A stretch of DNA of 64,000 nt from positions 8,184,001-8,248,000 of the forward strand of contig NZ_CP107772.1 of the NCBI RefSeq assembly GCF_036345155.1, written 5' to 3'. The first letter of the stretch is position 1. Each line of letters opens with the position of its first letter. Of the stretch, positions 1 through 10,375 are shown one piece after another. This DNA comes from Streptomyces sp. NBC_00582 (lineage in GTDB: Bacteria; Actinomycetota; Actinomycetes; Streptomycetales; Streptomycetaceae). Position numbers and translations under genes: made by a program. The notes beneath the pieces are model-generated. The model made no database searches, had not been told where the DNA came from, and worked only from the letters and a program-made list of their open reading frames with translations.

Positions 1-1317
1 GGCGGCGGCCGCCACCTCGCGCAGGAACGCCCGCCGGAACCCGTCGGACTCCAGTGAGCCGTGCCAGTGGGTGCCCCAGGTCTGCCCGACCCGGCAGCCG
101 TCGAGGAACGGCTCACCCCCGTGGACGTCGGCGACCCCGTGATGGATCTCGTATCCCGAGACCCGCTCGCCGAGTGCCTCCCCCTCCGGCCGGGTGAGGG
201 TCTTCTCGGGGGCGAACCGAACCCTCAGGGGCAGCACCCCGAGGCCTTCGACCTGCCCCCGACGGCTCTCGACCTCGTCCTCGATGTGCCGGCCGAGGAT
301 CTGGAAGCCGCCGCAGATGCCGAGAATCGGGCGCCCTTGCGCGGCTCTTCCGACGAGGGCGTCGGCGAGCCCCCGCTCGCGCAGCCACTCCAGGGCCCGT
401 ACGGTCCCGCGCGTGCCCGGGATCACCACGAGGTCGGCGTCGGCCAGCTCCTCCGGCCGGTCCACGAACCGCACCACGACACCCGGTTCGGCGGCGAGCG
501 CGTCCACGTCGGTGAAGTTGGACATCAGCGGGACCGCGCACACGGCGACCCGCAGCACGTCCTCGCCGACCGGGGCGGAGGCCCGGGTGTTGCGGACCCC
601 CATCCCGTCCTCCTCGTCGATGCCGAGCCCGTGCCGGAAGGGCAGCACCCCGTACGTCCGCCGCCCGGTCAGCCCGTGCAGCATGTCGAGCCCCGGCTCC
701 AGGAGCGAGACGTCCCCACGGAACTTGTTGACGAGGAATCCGGCGACGAGCGCCTGGTCCTCGGGGGAGAGCAGCGCGACGGTCCCGAAGAAGGAGGCGA
801 AGACCCCACCGCGGTCGATGTCGCCGACGACGAGGACCGGGAACCCGGCGCCCCGGGCGATCCCCATGTTGACGATGTCGGTCCGCCGGAGATTGATCTC
901 GGCGGGAGAACCGGCCCCCTCACAGATCACCGCGTCATACGTGCCCCGCAACTCGGCGAGACAGTCGAGAACGGTCCCGAGGAGTTTGCGCTGCCGCCCC
1001 CCGTGGTAGCCCCGCGCGCTCAGCTCGCCCACCGGCTTGCCGAGCAGCACCACTTGACTGCTCTGCTCGCCACCGGGCTTGAGCAGTACGGGATTCATCA
1101 GCGCGGTCGGCTCGACGCGGCAGGCCTGCGCCTGCATGGCCTGCGCCCGTCCGATCTCGGCGCCCTCCCTCGTCACGAAGGAGTTCAGCGACATGTTCTG
1201 CGCCTTGAAGGGCGCGACCTTGACCCCCTGGCGGACCAGCCACCGGCAGATCCCGGCCGTGACGACGCTCTTGCCGGCGTCGGAGGTGGTACCGGCGACG
1301 AGGAGACCCCCGCTCAT
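1..1317 (-). CDS. cobQ: Cobyric acid synthase (3' end outside window)
   Basis: ATP- and glutamine-dependent amidation of the corrin ring side chains in cobalamin synthesis. The frame stays open for 439 codons from the ATG at 1317 to the window edge, so the C-terminus is missing. Visible motifs: an N-terminal dethiobiotin-synthetase-like P-loop region (GTTSDAGKS, about residues 8-16), the stretch KAQNMSLNS, and a class I glutamine amidotransferase domain with the nucleophile Cys in [10 protein letters not shown]. The start overlaps the stop of cobD by 4 bases (ATGA), so the two are probably translationally coupled. Both lie downstream of the cobalamin riboswitch. The family assignment is strong. 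Confidence 0.95.
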   Translation of the reverse strand, partial: MSGGLLVAGTTSDAGKSVVTAGICRWLVRQGVKVAPFKAQNMSLNSFVTREGAEIGRAQAMQAQACRVEPTALMNPVLLKPGGEQSSQVVLLGKPVGELSARGYHGGRQRKLLGTVLDCLAELRGTYDAVICEGAGSPAEINLRRTDIVNMGIARGAGFPVLVVGDIDRGGVFASFFGTVALLSPEDQALVAGFLVNKFRGDVSLLEPGLDMLHGLTGRRTYGVLPFRHGLGIDEEDGMGVRNTRASAPVGEDVLRVAVCAVPLMSNFTDVDALAAEPGVVVRFVDRPEELADADLVVIPGTRGTVRALEWLRERGLADALVGRAAQGRPILGICGGFQILGRHIEDEVESRRGQVEGLGVLPLRVRFAPEKTLTRPEGEALGERVSGYEIHHGVADVHGGEPFLDGCRVGQTWGTHWHGSLESDGFRRAFLREVAAAA

Positions 1318-2255
1318 GACCTGTGCCCCCTTGCGATGAGTCGCCCGGCGACACAGACGCCGAGCGCGAGCAGACCGACGCGCCGGGAGAGCCGTACGGC
1401 CCGCTCGACGTCGCCCGTGGCGACCGCGCGTCCTTCCCCGTTGAGCACGGGCCGGTGCTCGACCCTGCCCCCGTACGACAGCGTCCCGCCGAGCCGTACC
1501 CCGAGGGCTCCCGCGAACGAGGCCTCCACGGGCCCGGCGTTGGGGCTCGGGTGCCGGTCCGCGTCCGCCCGCCAGGCCCGTACGGCACCCCGGGGATCGT
1601 CCCCGGCCACGGTGGCGAGTACGGCGGTCAGCCGTGCCCCCGGCCATCCCGCGAGGTCGTCGAGGCGGGCCGAGGCCCAGCCGAACCGCCGGTACCGGGC
1701 GGACCGGTGACCCACCATGGCGTCCAGGGTGTTGACGGCCCGGAAGCCCAGCAGCCCCGGCACGCCGCCCACGGCGCCCCACACCAGGGCGCCCACGACG
1801 GCGTCGGAGGTGTTCTCGGCGACGGACTCCACGACGGCCCGCGCGATCCCGTCGGCGTCGAGCGCCTGCGGATCCCGCCCGCACAGATGCGGCAGCCTGG
1901 CCCGCGCCCCCTCGACGTCCCCCGCGTCGAGGGCCCGTCCGATGGTCCGGGCCTCGCGCACGAGCGAGGTCCCGCCGACCACGGCCCAGGTGGCGGCGGC
2001 GGTGAGGACGACGGAGACGGCGGGGGAGCGGCGTACGGCCCGTTCGGCGACGGCCCCCAGGGCCACGGCGCCGCCGGCGCACACGGCGGTGTGCAGGGCG
2101 CCCCACCCCCGGTGGTCCCGCCACAGCGCCCGCTCCACGGCAGCGGCGGTCCGCCCGAACGCGGCGACCGGGTGCGCCCGGCGGGGATCGCCGAGGAGCA
2201 GGTCACCGAGGAGTCCGGCGGCGGCGCCGTACGCGAAGACGCGATCGGCTCGCAT
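1314..2255 (-). CDS. cobD: Adenosylcobinamide-phosphate synthase CobD/CbiB
   Basis: Integral membrane enzyme that attaches the aminopropanol arm to the corrinoid late in cobalamin synthesis. 313 aa from ATG 2255, a usual length. N-terminal [17 protein letters not shown] and central [16 protein letters not shown] are family signatures, and several hydrophobic segments are present. A longer frame opens with GTG at 2372, but that start falls in the riboswitch expression region and adds an unconserved Pro/Arg-rich leader, so 2255 is preferred. It is the first gene of the riboswitch-controlled cobD-cobQ unit. Confidence 0.93.
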   Translation of the reverse strand: MRADRVFAYGAAAGLLGDLLLGDPRRAHPVAAFGRTAAAVERALWRDHRGWGALHTAVCAGGAVALGAVAERAVRRSPAVSVVLTAAATWAVVGGTSLVREARTIGRALDAGDVEGARARLPHLCGRDPQALDADGIARAVVESVAENTSDAVVGALVWGAVGGVPGLLGFRAVNTLDAMVGHRSARYRRFGWASARLDDLAGWPGARLTAVLATVAGDDPRGAVRAWRADADRHPSPNAGPVEASFAGALGVRLGGTLSYGGRVEHRPVLNGEGRAVATGDVERAVRLSRRVGLLALGVCVAGRLIARGHRS

Positions 2256-2301
2256 CGGCTCAGCCGGCCGTGGGGTCGGGCAGCGATCCTGGGCAGTACC
2301 C

Positions 2302-2326
2302 GGGAGCCTGCCCGCGGCGGGCTCCC
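2302..2326 (-). promoter_or_regulatory. Stem-loop between cobalamin aptamer and cobD
   Basis: Perfect 7-base arms (gggagcc at 2302-2308 and ggctccc at 2320-2326), and the loop itself is GC-rich and can pair further. It lies about 45 bases before the cobD start and after the aptamer, where an expression platform is expected. There is no U-tract, so RBS occlusion or Rho-linked control is as likely as intrinsic termination. Confidence 0.5.
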
Positions 2327-2384
2327 GAACGGCAGGCGAGCATGGCGATATGTCCTCACTCAGGGTGTCCACGCCCTGGTTCGA

Positions 2385-2510
2385 CGAGACCGGCGGCGAG
2401 AGTTCCTGGCTCCCGGGGCTACCTACCCCGGTGACAGTGGCGGGACCGCGCCGGATTCACACCGGCTTCCTCTTCTGCCGTCGTACATGGCTCCGGCAGT
2501 CCACCACGCC
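2385..2510 (-). promoter_or_regulatory. Cobalamin (B12) riboswitch
   Basis: Read on the minus strand, the hallmark core is present: GCCGGTGTGAATCCGGCGC, then GTCCCGCCACTGTCACC, followed by the B12-box-like GGGAGCCAGGAACTC. The element precedes cobD-cobQ, so excess adenosylcobalamin should repress them. Outer limits are approximate because P1 was not folded. The rest of the 2256-2608 gap holds only the stem-loop described above. Confidence 0.88.
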
Positions 2511-2608
2511 CCCGGAACGGCCGTCAACTTGCCGTTGACCTGCACGGGGAGAGTGTGCAGAACCCCACACGGCGGCCGGGCGCGGGCTGTTCGCCCGGGC
2601 ATGCGAAC

Positions 2609-2640
2609 GGGGTGCGGGACGGCGAACCGTCCCGCACCCC
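2609..2640 (-). terminator. Terminator of the pit operon
   Basis: Perfect 14-base stem with a CGAA tetraloop (2609-2622 paired with 2627-2640), 18 bases past the stop of the small membrane gene. No U-tract, as is common in Streptomyces. Confidence 0.75.
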
Positions 2641-2658
2641 GGGTGTCCGAACGCGTGG

Positions 2659-2880
2659 TCAGGCCACGATCAGTGAGATCCCGTACGCCACCGCCGCCGC
2701 GCAGGCCGCGAAGCACACGTACGCCCCCGTCACCGCGAGGCCGGCCGAGCCGCCCTCCGCGGAGGCCCGCTCCTGGCGGGACAGGCCCATGACGCCGAGG
2801 GTGAACAGGGCCACGAGAGCCACGGTGACCACGAGGCTGACGCCGAAGACGGAGCCCAGGGCCGCCCAGTCGATGTCCAT
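2659..2880 (-). CDS. Small two-TM membrane protein, pit partner
   Basis: 73 aa with two hydrophobic helices (about residues 9-33 and 47-70) joined by a charged loop (SRQERASAEGG). No enzymatic motif is visible and I do not recognise a named family. It follows the phosphate transporter gene by 40 bases on the same strand and is bounded by a strong terminator, so the two probably form one transcript. By position it may be an accessory of the transporter, but this is inference only. Confidence 0.8.
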   Translation of the reverse strand: MDIDWAALGSVFGVSLVVTVALVALFTLGVMGLSRQERASAEGGSAGLAVTGAYVCFAACAAAVAYGISLIVA

Positions 2881-2920
2881 GCTGCTTCTCTTCCTTCTTC
2901 CTGGTGCCTGGTGGGCCGGC

Positions 2921-4162
2921 TCAGGCGGCCGGAGCCGTCGGCTCGACGGTGGTGGCGGTGGCCGCCGGGGAGGGGATGGTGGCCGTCAGGTCCTCGGAGA
3001 CCGTGCCCGCCGGGGGCGGGGTGACGGCGGCGATCGCGGTGGTGATCACGCCGGCCGGCTCCTCGGTCGCGTTGACGTTCGACGCGTCCACGACCTCGCG
3101 GCGGGAGATCTTCCAGATCGCCGCGCTGGAGGCGACCAGGAAGACCGCGACGACCGCCGTGCCCCAGTCCCCGAGGTCGGTGACCGACTCGGCCAGCGCG
3201 CCCACCAGGGCGGCCGCCGGGAGGGTCAGGCCCCAGGCCACGAACATCCGGGTCGCCGTGGACCAGCGGACCACGCCGCCCTTGCGGCCCAGGCCCGCGC
3301 CCATCACGGAACCGGACACGGAGTGCGTGGTGGACAGGGAGAAGCCGAGGTGGGAGGAGGCCAGGATGACCGTCGCGGCGCTGGTCTGGGCGGCGAAGCC
3401 CTGCTGCGGCTGGAGGTCGGTCAGGCCCTTGCCCATGGTGCGGATGATGCGCCAGCCGCCGAGGTAGGTGCCGAGCGCGATGGCCAGGCCCGCGGAGAGG
3501 ATGACCCAGGTGGGCGGGTCCGAGTCGGGGGCGACGGCGCCGCCCGCGACCAGCGCGAGGGTGATGATGCCCATCGTCTTCTGCGCGTCGTTGGTGCCGT
3601 GCGCCAGGGAGACCAGGCCCGCCGAGGCGATCTGGCCGGCGCGGTAGCCCTTCTCGGCGGCCTTGCCGTCGGCCTTCCGGCCGAGCGTGTAGGACAGCCG
3701 GGTCGCGAGCATCGCGGCGACGCCCGCCACGATCGGCGCCGCGACCGCCGGGATCAGAACCTTGGTGACCAGGGCGTCACCGTGCACCGCGCCCATGCCG
3801 GCCGAGGCGATGGTGGCGCCGATCAGGCCGCCCATGAGGGCGTGGGAGGAGCTGGAGGGCAGGCCCACCAGCCAGGTCAGCAGGTTCCAGAGGATCGCGC
3901 CGACCAGGGCGGCGAAGATGACCTCGGGACGGATGCCGGTCTCGTCGACGAGACCCTTGGAGATCGTGTTCGCGACCTCCACGGAGAGGAAGGCGCCCAC
4001 AAGGTTCAGCGCGGCGGACATGGCCACCGCGACCTTGGGCTTGAGTGCACCGGTCGAGATGGTGGTGGCCATCGCGTTGGCGGTGTCGTGGAAACCGTTC
4101 GTGAAATCGAACGCGAGTGCGGTTACCACCACAATCGCGAGGATCAGCGAGAAGTTTTCCAT
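2921..4162 (-). CDS. pit: Low-affinity inorganic phosphate transporter, PiT family
   Basis: 413 aa membrane protein. The N-terminal PiT signature is clear (DFTNGFHDTANAMATTIST, about residues 19-37) and the internal repeat appears again as SLAHGTNDAQKTMGII, with GLPSSSSHALMGG between. PiT proteins carry metal-phosphate in symport with protons. The C-terminus has a Thr/Pro-rich tail. A PHO box sits about 50-70 bases upstream on the coding strand. It is probably the equivalent of S. coelicolor pitH2 (SCO1845), judged from memory of the neighbourhood. Confidence 0.95.
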   Translation of the reverse strand: MENFSLILAIVVVTALAFDFTNGFHDTANAMATTISTGALKPKVAVAMSAALNLVGAFLSVEVANTISKGLVDETGIRPEVIFAALVGAILWNLLTWLVGLPSSSSHALMGGLIGATIASAGMGAVHGDALVTKVLIPAVAAPIVAGVAAMLATRLSYTLGRKADGKAAEKGYRAGQIASAGLVSLAHGTNDAQKTMGIITLALVAGGAVAPDSDPPTWVILSAGLAIALGTYLGGWRIIRTMGKGLTDLQPQQGFAAQTSAATVILASSHLGFSLSTTHSVSGSVMGAGLGRKGGVVRWSTATRMFVAWGLTLPAAALVGALAESVTDLGDWGTAVVAVFLVASSAAIWKISRREVVDASNVNATEEPAGVITTAIAAVTPPPAGTVSEDLTATIPSPAATATTVEPTAPAA

Positions 4163-4213
4163 TTACCCAGGCAATCGTTCGAAGTCATTGGTTCGTTGAA
4201 GTTAAGTAATCTG

Positions 4214-4231
4214 AGTGAACGGAAGGTGAAC
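4214..4231 (-). promoter_or_regulatory. PHO box (PhoP direct repeats)
   Basis: On the minus strand GTTCACC (4231-4225) is followed 11 bases later by GTTCACT (4220-4214). Two 11-base direct repeat units with this heptamer are the known Streptomyces PhoP-binding arrangement. The site is 52-69 bases upstream of the pit start and on its strand, so phosphate-responsive control of pit is inferred. The divergent aldolase begins at 4316 and could also be affected. Confidence 0.75.
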
Positions 4232-4315
4232 TGAGGTGGGCGTCGTGGTGTCCATATGGACTGGACCTCGGCAGCGCGTTCGACCCGGCCGCCGTCCCGC
4301 TGGCAGGATCGGGGC

Positions 4316-4972
4316 ATGGGTGAACACCTGAGCCAGGAGCGGCAGGCCTGGGCGGCACTCGTGGCGACGGCCCGCCGCACCGTCACCGACGGCCTGGTCG
4401 TCGGCACCTCCGGCAATGTCTCGGTGCGGCTCGGCGACACCGTGCTCGTCACCCCTTCGGGCGTGCCCTACGACCGTCTCACCCCCGACGACATCACCGG
4501 CGTCGACCTCACCGGCCGGCAGGTCCTCGGCACCCTCGCCCCCACCAGCGAGCTCCCCCTGCACCTCGCCGTATACGGCCACACCGACGCCCGCGCGATC
4601 GTCCACACCCACGCGGTGCACGCCACCGCCGTCTCCACCCTCGTCACCGAGCTCCCCACGATCCACTACATGGCCGGCGCCCTCGGCGGCCCCGTCCGGG
4701 TCGCCCCCTACGCGACGTACGGCACCGAGGAGTTGGCCGGGAACGCCCTGCGTGCCCTGGCCGACCGCACCGGCTGCCTCCTGCAGAACCACGGCACCCT
4801 CACCCACGGCACCACCCTCGACCAGGCCTACGACCGAACGGCCCAGCTCGAGTGGATGTGCCACCTCTGGCTCACGGCGTCCTCGGTCCCCGGCCGAACC
4901 CCGACCCTCCTGACACGGGCCCAGGTGGCGGAGGCGGGGGACCGCCTACGGGGCTACGGCCAACAGGCCTGA
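4316..4972 (+). CDS. Class II aldolase/adducin family protein
   Basis: 218 aa. Resembles L-fuculose-1-phosphate aldolase and other zinc-dependent sugar-phosphate aldolases. The fold markers are VGTSGNVSVR near the N-terminus, the Glu in TSELPLH, the His pair in HTHAVH and the downstream QNHGT, which together match the metal ligands and catalytic Glu of the family. The substrate cannot be told. ATG 4316 was chosen over an upstream ATG at 4256: the family alignment begins there and a CAGGAT -10-like element lies 7 bases before it, suggesting a leaderless mRNA. Confidence 0.88.
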   Translation: MGEHLSQERQAWAALVATARRTVTDGLVVGTSGNVSVRLGDTVLVTPSGVPYDRLTPDDITGVDLTGRQVLGTLAPTSELPLHLAVYGHTDARAIVHTHAVHATAVSTLVTELPTIHYMAGALGGPVRVAPYATYGTEELAGNALRALADRTGCLLQNHGTLTHGTTLDQAYDRTAQLEWMCHLWLTASSVPGRTPTLLTRAQVAEAGDRLRGYGQQA

Positions 4973-5099
4973 CCCCCTGCCGCTCACGCGCGTCTTTCCT
5001 CCGCCCCGACGGAGCTCGGCCCCGACGGCGCACACCGGCGGCGCCGAACCGCCCCCGCCACCACTGGCCGCGCAGCGGGATGGCCAGGACACTGGACGC

Positions 5100-6236
5100 G
5101 TGCGCACTGCCACAGCGACGGCCGCCGCCGTCACCGCAGCCCTGGCCGCCGGCGCCGCCAGTGTCGCCGCCGGCCGGATCGCCAGCGACGCCGCACTCAA
5201 GGCGCCGCCCGGCCGTCCCCTGCCCACCGAACCCCGGCTCACCGTGCACGGCACCGCGGCCGGCCGGGTGACCCTCACCCGGCACCTCGCCACCCTGCGC
5301 CCCGGCACCTACGGCCTCGCCGGGGACGGCTCCCACGCGGTCGTCGGCCCCGTCCTGCCCGGCGCCCCGCCCTCCGCCGACACCGTCGTACGCCGCCTCG
5401 AACGCGTGACGCACGGCACCCTCGACCCCGGCGACCCGGTCTGGCTCACCCCCAACCTGTACGTCGGCACCCCGAGCGGCGCCCTGGGCCTCGACCACAC
5501 CGACGTCGACATACCGGGCGAACTCGGCGACCTGCCCGCCTGGTTCGTCCCCGGCGCCCGCCGCACCTGGGTCGTCGCCGTGCACGGTCTCGGCACCACC
5601 CGCGAGCACACCCTGAACCTCCTCGGCTTCCTGCACCGCCACCGCTTCCCCGTGCTCGCCCTCTCCTACCGCGGCGACCTCGGCGCCCCCCGTCCCACGG
5701 ACGGCCTCAACCACCTCGGCCAGACCGAGTGGCGCGACCTGGACGCGGCCATGCGCTACGCCGTCCGCCACGGCGCCGAGCGCCTCGTCCTGCTCGGCTG
5801 GTCCACCGGCGCCACCATGGCCCTGCGCGCCGCCGCCCGCTCCGGACCGCGCGACCTCGTCTCCGGACTCGTCCTGGACTCCCCGGTGCTGGACTGGCAG
5901 TCCACCCTGCGCGCCCTCGCCGCCGCCCGGCACACCCCCGGCGTGCTGCTGCCGCTCGCCGTCCGCGCCGCCCAGGGCCGCACCGGCCTGCACGCCGCCC
6001 CCGACGGCCACGGCGACGACAGCGCCGACCCGGCCCGGCTCGCCGTCCCGACCCTCGTCTTCCACGGCCCCGACGACACCGTGGCCCCCTGGCACGCCTC
6101 CCGCCGGCTCGCCGCCCGCCGCCCCGACCTGGTCGCCCTCCGCACGGTCGCCCAGGCCCCGCACGGCGCCATGTGGAACGCCGACCCGGCGGCCTACGAG
6201 GAGGCCCTGCGCCGCTTCCTCACCCCCCTCAGCTGA
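5100..6236 (+). CDS. Alpha/beta hydrolase, probably exported or membrane-anchored
   Basis: 378 aa from GTG 5100. An Ala-rich hydrophobic stretch (residues 4-25) may be a signal or membrane anchor. The core shows VHGLGTTREHT (oxyanion region), the nucleophile elbow GWSTG, an acid in FHGPDDTVAP and a C-terminal His in APHGAMW, so the catalytic triad is complete. The substrate is unknown. It stands alone between the aldolase and the next hypothetical gene, with about 130 bases upstream. Confidence 0.85.
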   Translation: MRTATATAAAVTAALAAGAASVAAGRIASDAALKAPPGRPLPTEPRLTVHGTAAGRVTLTRHLATLRPGTYGLAGDGSHAVVGPVLPGAPPSADTVVRRLERVTHGTLDPGDPVWLTPNLYVGTPSGALGLDHTDVDIPGELGDLPAWFVPGARRTWVVAVHGLGTTREHTLNLLGFLHRHRFPVLALSYRGDLGAPRPTDGLNHLGQTEWRDLDAAMRYAVRHGAERLVLLGWSTGATMALRAAARSGPRDLVSGLVLDSPVLDWQSTLRALAAARHTPGVLLPLAVRAAQGRTGLHAAPDGHGDDSADPARLAVPTLVFHGPDDTVAPWHASRRLAARRPDLVALRTVAQAPHGAMWNADPAAYEEALRRFLTPLS

Positions 6237-6405
6237 CCCGCACGACACCTCCCCACCCACCGGTCCCGAACGTTCCGTTTAAGCCCGTACCACTGGCCTG
6301 AACCCGTCTCCTCGCCGCTCCTCGGACCCCGTGCGTTGGCCAGTCCCGTCGCCCGCCGTGACATTCCGTTTGGGTTTTCGGACCGTCAACCGGAAGACTG
6401 CACCC

Positions 6406-7842
6406 GTGACGTCCCGTATCCCGCGCGACTCCAGGCTTCGACTCGTCCGCCCGCGACCCCTGGCCGCCGCCCCCACAGCAGTGAACCAGCGGCGCCCGCG
6501 CCGCCCCGCGCCCCGCCCCCCGGAGGGCACTCCGGCCCCGGCGGAGCTGGCCAGAATGGCGCGCTCAGGTCTGGCCGCCGCGGCCCGTGTCGCGCGCTGG
6601 GCCGACAGCGTCCTCGGCCCCGGCGGCGACGCCGCGACCGCCGACGGCAAGGCCACCCTCTCCGAGGCGACCGCCGAACGGGCGGCCCGCGATCTGGCCC
6701 TGACCGCCGATCAGGTCCGCCACGACTGGGACACCGCCCGGCTGGCGGGTCTCGTCGAGGTGCACGGCGCGAGCGCCCGCCCCGGCTGGCGGCTGCGCGC
6801 CTGGGACCGCGACGACAGCGCCGTGCTGCGCGGCTGGGTCGCCCTCTTCGACGCCTGGTCGCTCGCCACCCCGGAACCCGCCGAGGAGGAGCCCGCGGCC
6901 GTCGCCGAGGTCGTCTCGGCCATGCCGCAGGTGCTGTCCTTCCTCCAGCTCTCCGCCGGACCCGTCCCCGTGGACCAGCTCCTGGACCTGCTGCGCCAGC
7001 GCGTCACCGAGCTGCGCACCGAGCGCTGCGAGGTCCCCTACGCCGCCGACGCGGCCGGCCCGCCGGCGCCCGCCGCCACCGAGCCCTCCGCCGACGCCGA
7101 CCCCGCGGAGCCCGCCCGGGACGCCGAACTCGCCCCGCTGCTCGACTGGGCCCTGCACGCGCTCGCCTCCGTGGGCGCGCTCACCTGCGGTGACGGCCAC
7201 GCCACGCTCACCCCGCTCGGCAACTGGGCGGTGTGGGTCAAGCTGGAGCAGATCTGCGTCGCCGCGCAGAGCCCGGCCGGCAACATCGAGCAGTCCGCCG
7301 AGGACATGCTCCGCGGCTGCGCCCAGCTCCGCCCGAACGCGGCCCGCGCCGAGTACCGCGCCTGGCTCGCCGCCCGGCCCGTCGGCAGCGCCGTCACCGA
7401 GCTGCTGGTCGCCGCCCGTGGCGAGGACGCCCTGCTGCGCGGCCTGGCCTTCGAGGCGCTGCGTGTCGTGGGCGCCCCCGCCGAGCCCGACGTACGGGCC
7501 GTCGTCGAGGTGCCGGCCCTCAGACCGTACGCGCTGCTCTGGCTCGCCGAGCACGACGGCGTCGACCCGGAGGACGCCCACGAGGTGCTCACCCGTGAGG
7601 AGGCCACCTGGCTGTGGGTCGACACCGCCGCCGCCGTGGCCGACCACGGCGAGGCCCCGATGCTCGTCCGGCACCTGGAGTCCGCGCTCCAGCCGACCGT
7701 GCCCGCGCTGCTGGCCGAGGTGCGCGCCGTCGGCCACCCCCGCACCGTGCAGGTGCTGGTGGCGCTGGCCGCCGCGCACCCCGACCCGGCGCTGGCCAAG
7801 GCCGTCCGCCGGGCCGCCTTCCAGGTGCACCGCGGCGGCTGA
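6406..7842 (+). CDS. Conserved hypothetical protein
   Basis: 478 aa if started at GTG 6406; the frame extends to ATG 6331 but those residues look non-coding. The first 70 residues are Arg/Pro-rich. The remainder is Ala/Leu/Glu-rich and helical, with a winged-helix-like segment around residues 95-145 and HEAT-like helices toward the C-terminus. I do not recognise the family and see no catalytic motif. It ends just before a strong stem-loop shared with the convergent VOC gene. Confidence 0.75.
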   Translation: MTSRIPRDSRLRLVRPRPLAAAPTAVNQRRPRRPAPRPPEGTPAPAELARMARSGLAAAARVARWADSVLGPGGDAATADGKATLSEATAERAARDLALTADQVRHDWDTARLAGLVEVHGASARPGWRLRAWDRDDSAVLRGWVALFDAWSLATPEPAEEEPAAVAEVVSAMPQVLSFLQLSAGPVPVDQLLDLLRQRVTELRTERCEVPYAADAAGPPAPAATEPSADADPAEPARDAELAPLLDWALHALASVGALTCGDGHATLTPLGNWAVWVKLEQICVAAQSPAGNIEQSAEDMLRGCAQLRPNAARAEYRAWLAARPVGSAVTELLVAARGEDALLRGLAFEALRVVGAPAEPDVRAVVEVPALRPYALLWLAEHDGVDPEDAHEVLTREEATWLWVDTAAAVADHGEAPMLVRHLESALQPTVPALLAEVRAVGHPRTVQVLVALAAAHPDPALAKAVRRAAFQVHRGG

Positions 7843-7845
7843 CCC

Positions 7846-7869
7846 CCGGGGCCCCCTCCCGGGCCCCGG
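7846..7869. terminator. Bidirectional stem-loop between convergent genes
   Basis: Perfect 9-base arms (ccggggccc at 7846-7854 and gggccccgg at 7861-7869) with a 6-base loop, sitting between the convergent stops at 7842 and 7873. Confidence 0.7.
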
Positions 7870-7872
7870 CCG

Positions 7873-8283
7873 TCAGCCCTGGATGTCCGGCGCGTACGTG
7901 CCGAAGCTCCAGATGTTGCCCTCCAGATCGCGGGCCATGTAGTCGCGGGAGCCGTAGTCCTGGTCCGTCGGGGGCATCAGGACCTCGGCACCGTGCTCCA
8001 CGGCCCGCCGGTGGTGCGCGTCCACGTCGTCCACGACGACGTACACCCCGGTCGGGCCCGCGTCCTTCATCGCCGTGTCGAACACACCGCCGCGGCCCTT
8101 CGAGCCGAGCATCACCGCGCCGTTGCCCTGCACCAGCTCGGCGTGCATCACCGCCCCGCCCTCACCCTCGTACACCGACAGCTCGCTGAACCCGAAGGCC
8201 TCGGTGAGCTGCCGTATCGCCGCCTTCGCGTCGGTGTACAGCAGCGTGGGGCAGACGCTCGGGCGGCCGCTCGTGCCTGTCAT
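7873..8283 (-). CDS. VOC (glyoxalase/bleomycin-resistance fold) protein
   Basis: 136 aa from ATG 8283, preceded by a good GGGAG ribosome site; the frame can be extended to 8379 but runs into the promoter. The sequence fits a single vicinal-oxygen-chelate unit of the PhnB-like type: LLYTDAKAAIRQLTEAFGF at the start, VVVDDVDAHHRRAVEHGAEV in the middle and YMARDLEGNIWSFG at the end, with the typical His and Glu metal ligands only partly identifiable. The function is unknown. It is transcribed divergently from the ABC-F gene. Confidence 0.85.
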   Translation of the reverse strand: MTGTSGRPSVCPTLLYTDAKAAIRQLTEAFGFSELSVYEGEGGAVMHAELVQGNGAVMLGSKGRGGVFDTAMKDAGPTGVYVVVDDVDAHHRRAVEHGAEVLMPPTDQDYGSRDYMARDLEGNIWSFGTYAPDIQG

Positions 8284-8328
8284 GCAGATCACTCCCTCGT
8301 CAAGATCGAACACCTGAACACAGAAAAA

Positions 8329-8352
8329 GTGCTTGCACGGGCCCGTTAGACT
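8329..8352 (+). promoter_or_regulatory. Promoter region of leader peptide and ABC-F gene
   Basis: A perfect 10-base palindrome (gtgcttgcac, 8329-8338) and an 8-base one (cgggcccg, 8339-8346) precede a TAGACT -10 element (8347-8352). A start site 6-7 bases later would coincide with the ATG at 8359. No good -35 is seen at normal spacing. Confidence 0.45.
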
Positions 8353-8358
8353 GGCCTC

Positions 8359-8382
8359 ATGGCCATTCTCCTCGCGCATTAG
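8359..8382 (+). CDS. Putative leaderless leader peptide MAILLAH
   Basis: Seven-codon frame ATG...TAG encoding MAILLAH, placed 6 bases after a TAGACT -10 element, so it would be translated from the mRNA 5' end without a ribosome site. The ABC-F start lies 58 bases after its stop. ABC-F genes are often controlled by ribosome stalling on short upstream frames, which makes attenuation plausible. Only position and promoter spacing support it; no protein-level evidence is possible here. Confidence 0.4.
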   Translation: MAILLAH

Positions 8383-8440
8383 ACGGCGGGAACGTCCTCA
8401 GCCGCCCAACCCGCCACCGACCCCGCACAGGAGTCTGACC

Positions 8441-10039
<1,599 letters not shown>

Positions 10040-10049
10040 TCATCCGTGG

Positions 10050-10090
10050 TGGATCACCCGTGTTGGATCATTCGGCCCACGGGTGATCCA
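10050..10090. terminator. Inverted repeat after ABC-F gene, with GATC in each arm
   Basis: Perfect 13-base arms (tggatcacccgtg, 10050-10062, and its complement, 10078-10090) around a 15-base loop that holds another GATC. It starts 10 bases after the ABC-F stop, so it can act as a terminator; the GATC sites also make it a candidate binding site for the adjacent gbn product. Confidence 0.6.
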
Positions 10091-10140
10091 TCATCTGTGT
10101 GAGATCTCCTCGTATCGAGGTGTGTCCTACATCCATTTTC

Positions 10141-10173
10141 CGGCCGATCCCTTTGTCGACAAGGGATCGGCCG
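10141..10173. repeat. Second GATC-bearing inverted repeat in the gbn upstream region
   Basis: Perfect 13-base arms (cggccgatccctt, 10141-10153, and complement, 10161-10173) with a 7-base loop containing GTCGAC. Each arm carries one GATC. Terminator or protein-binding role cannot be separated from sequence. Confidence 0.6.
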
Positions 10174-10375
10174 TCGCGCGTCTCTGACCTGGTATTTCGC
10201 GAAAGAACCCGTTCGGCCGTACGAACGGCTCCGGGTGGAATCACAGGTTCCGGTTGTGGGGACGCGCTCCTGTCGTCAAAACCCTCTCGCACGGACCTTG
10301 CCGAATGGGTGGCCATCGGGCCCCGGAGGGGTGATCATGAGGGGACCAGAGCGCACTTCCCATGAGGAGGCACGG

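Noticed and set aside
2256..2372. N-terminal extension of CobD from GTG 2372
   Set aside because: It overlaps the riboswitch expression region and adds unconserved Pro/Arg-rich residues.
4872..6260. Leftward 462-codon frame
   Set aside because: Gly/Val/Ala-rich antisense shadow of the alpha/beta hydrolase, whose catalytic motifs are on the other strand.
8329..8346. HAIR or CIRCE heat-shock operator
   Set aside because: The palindrome gtgcttgcac does not match either consensus or spacing.
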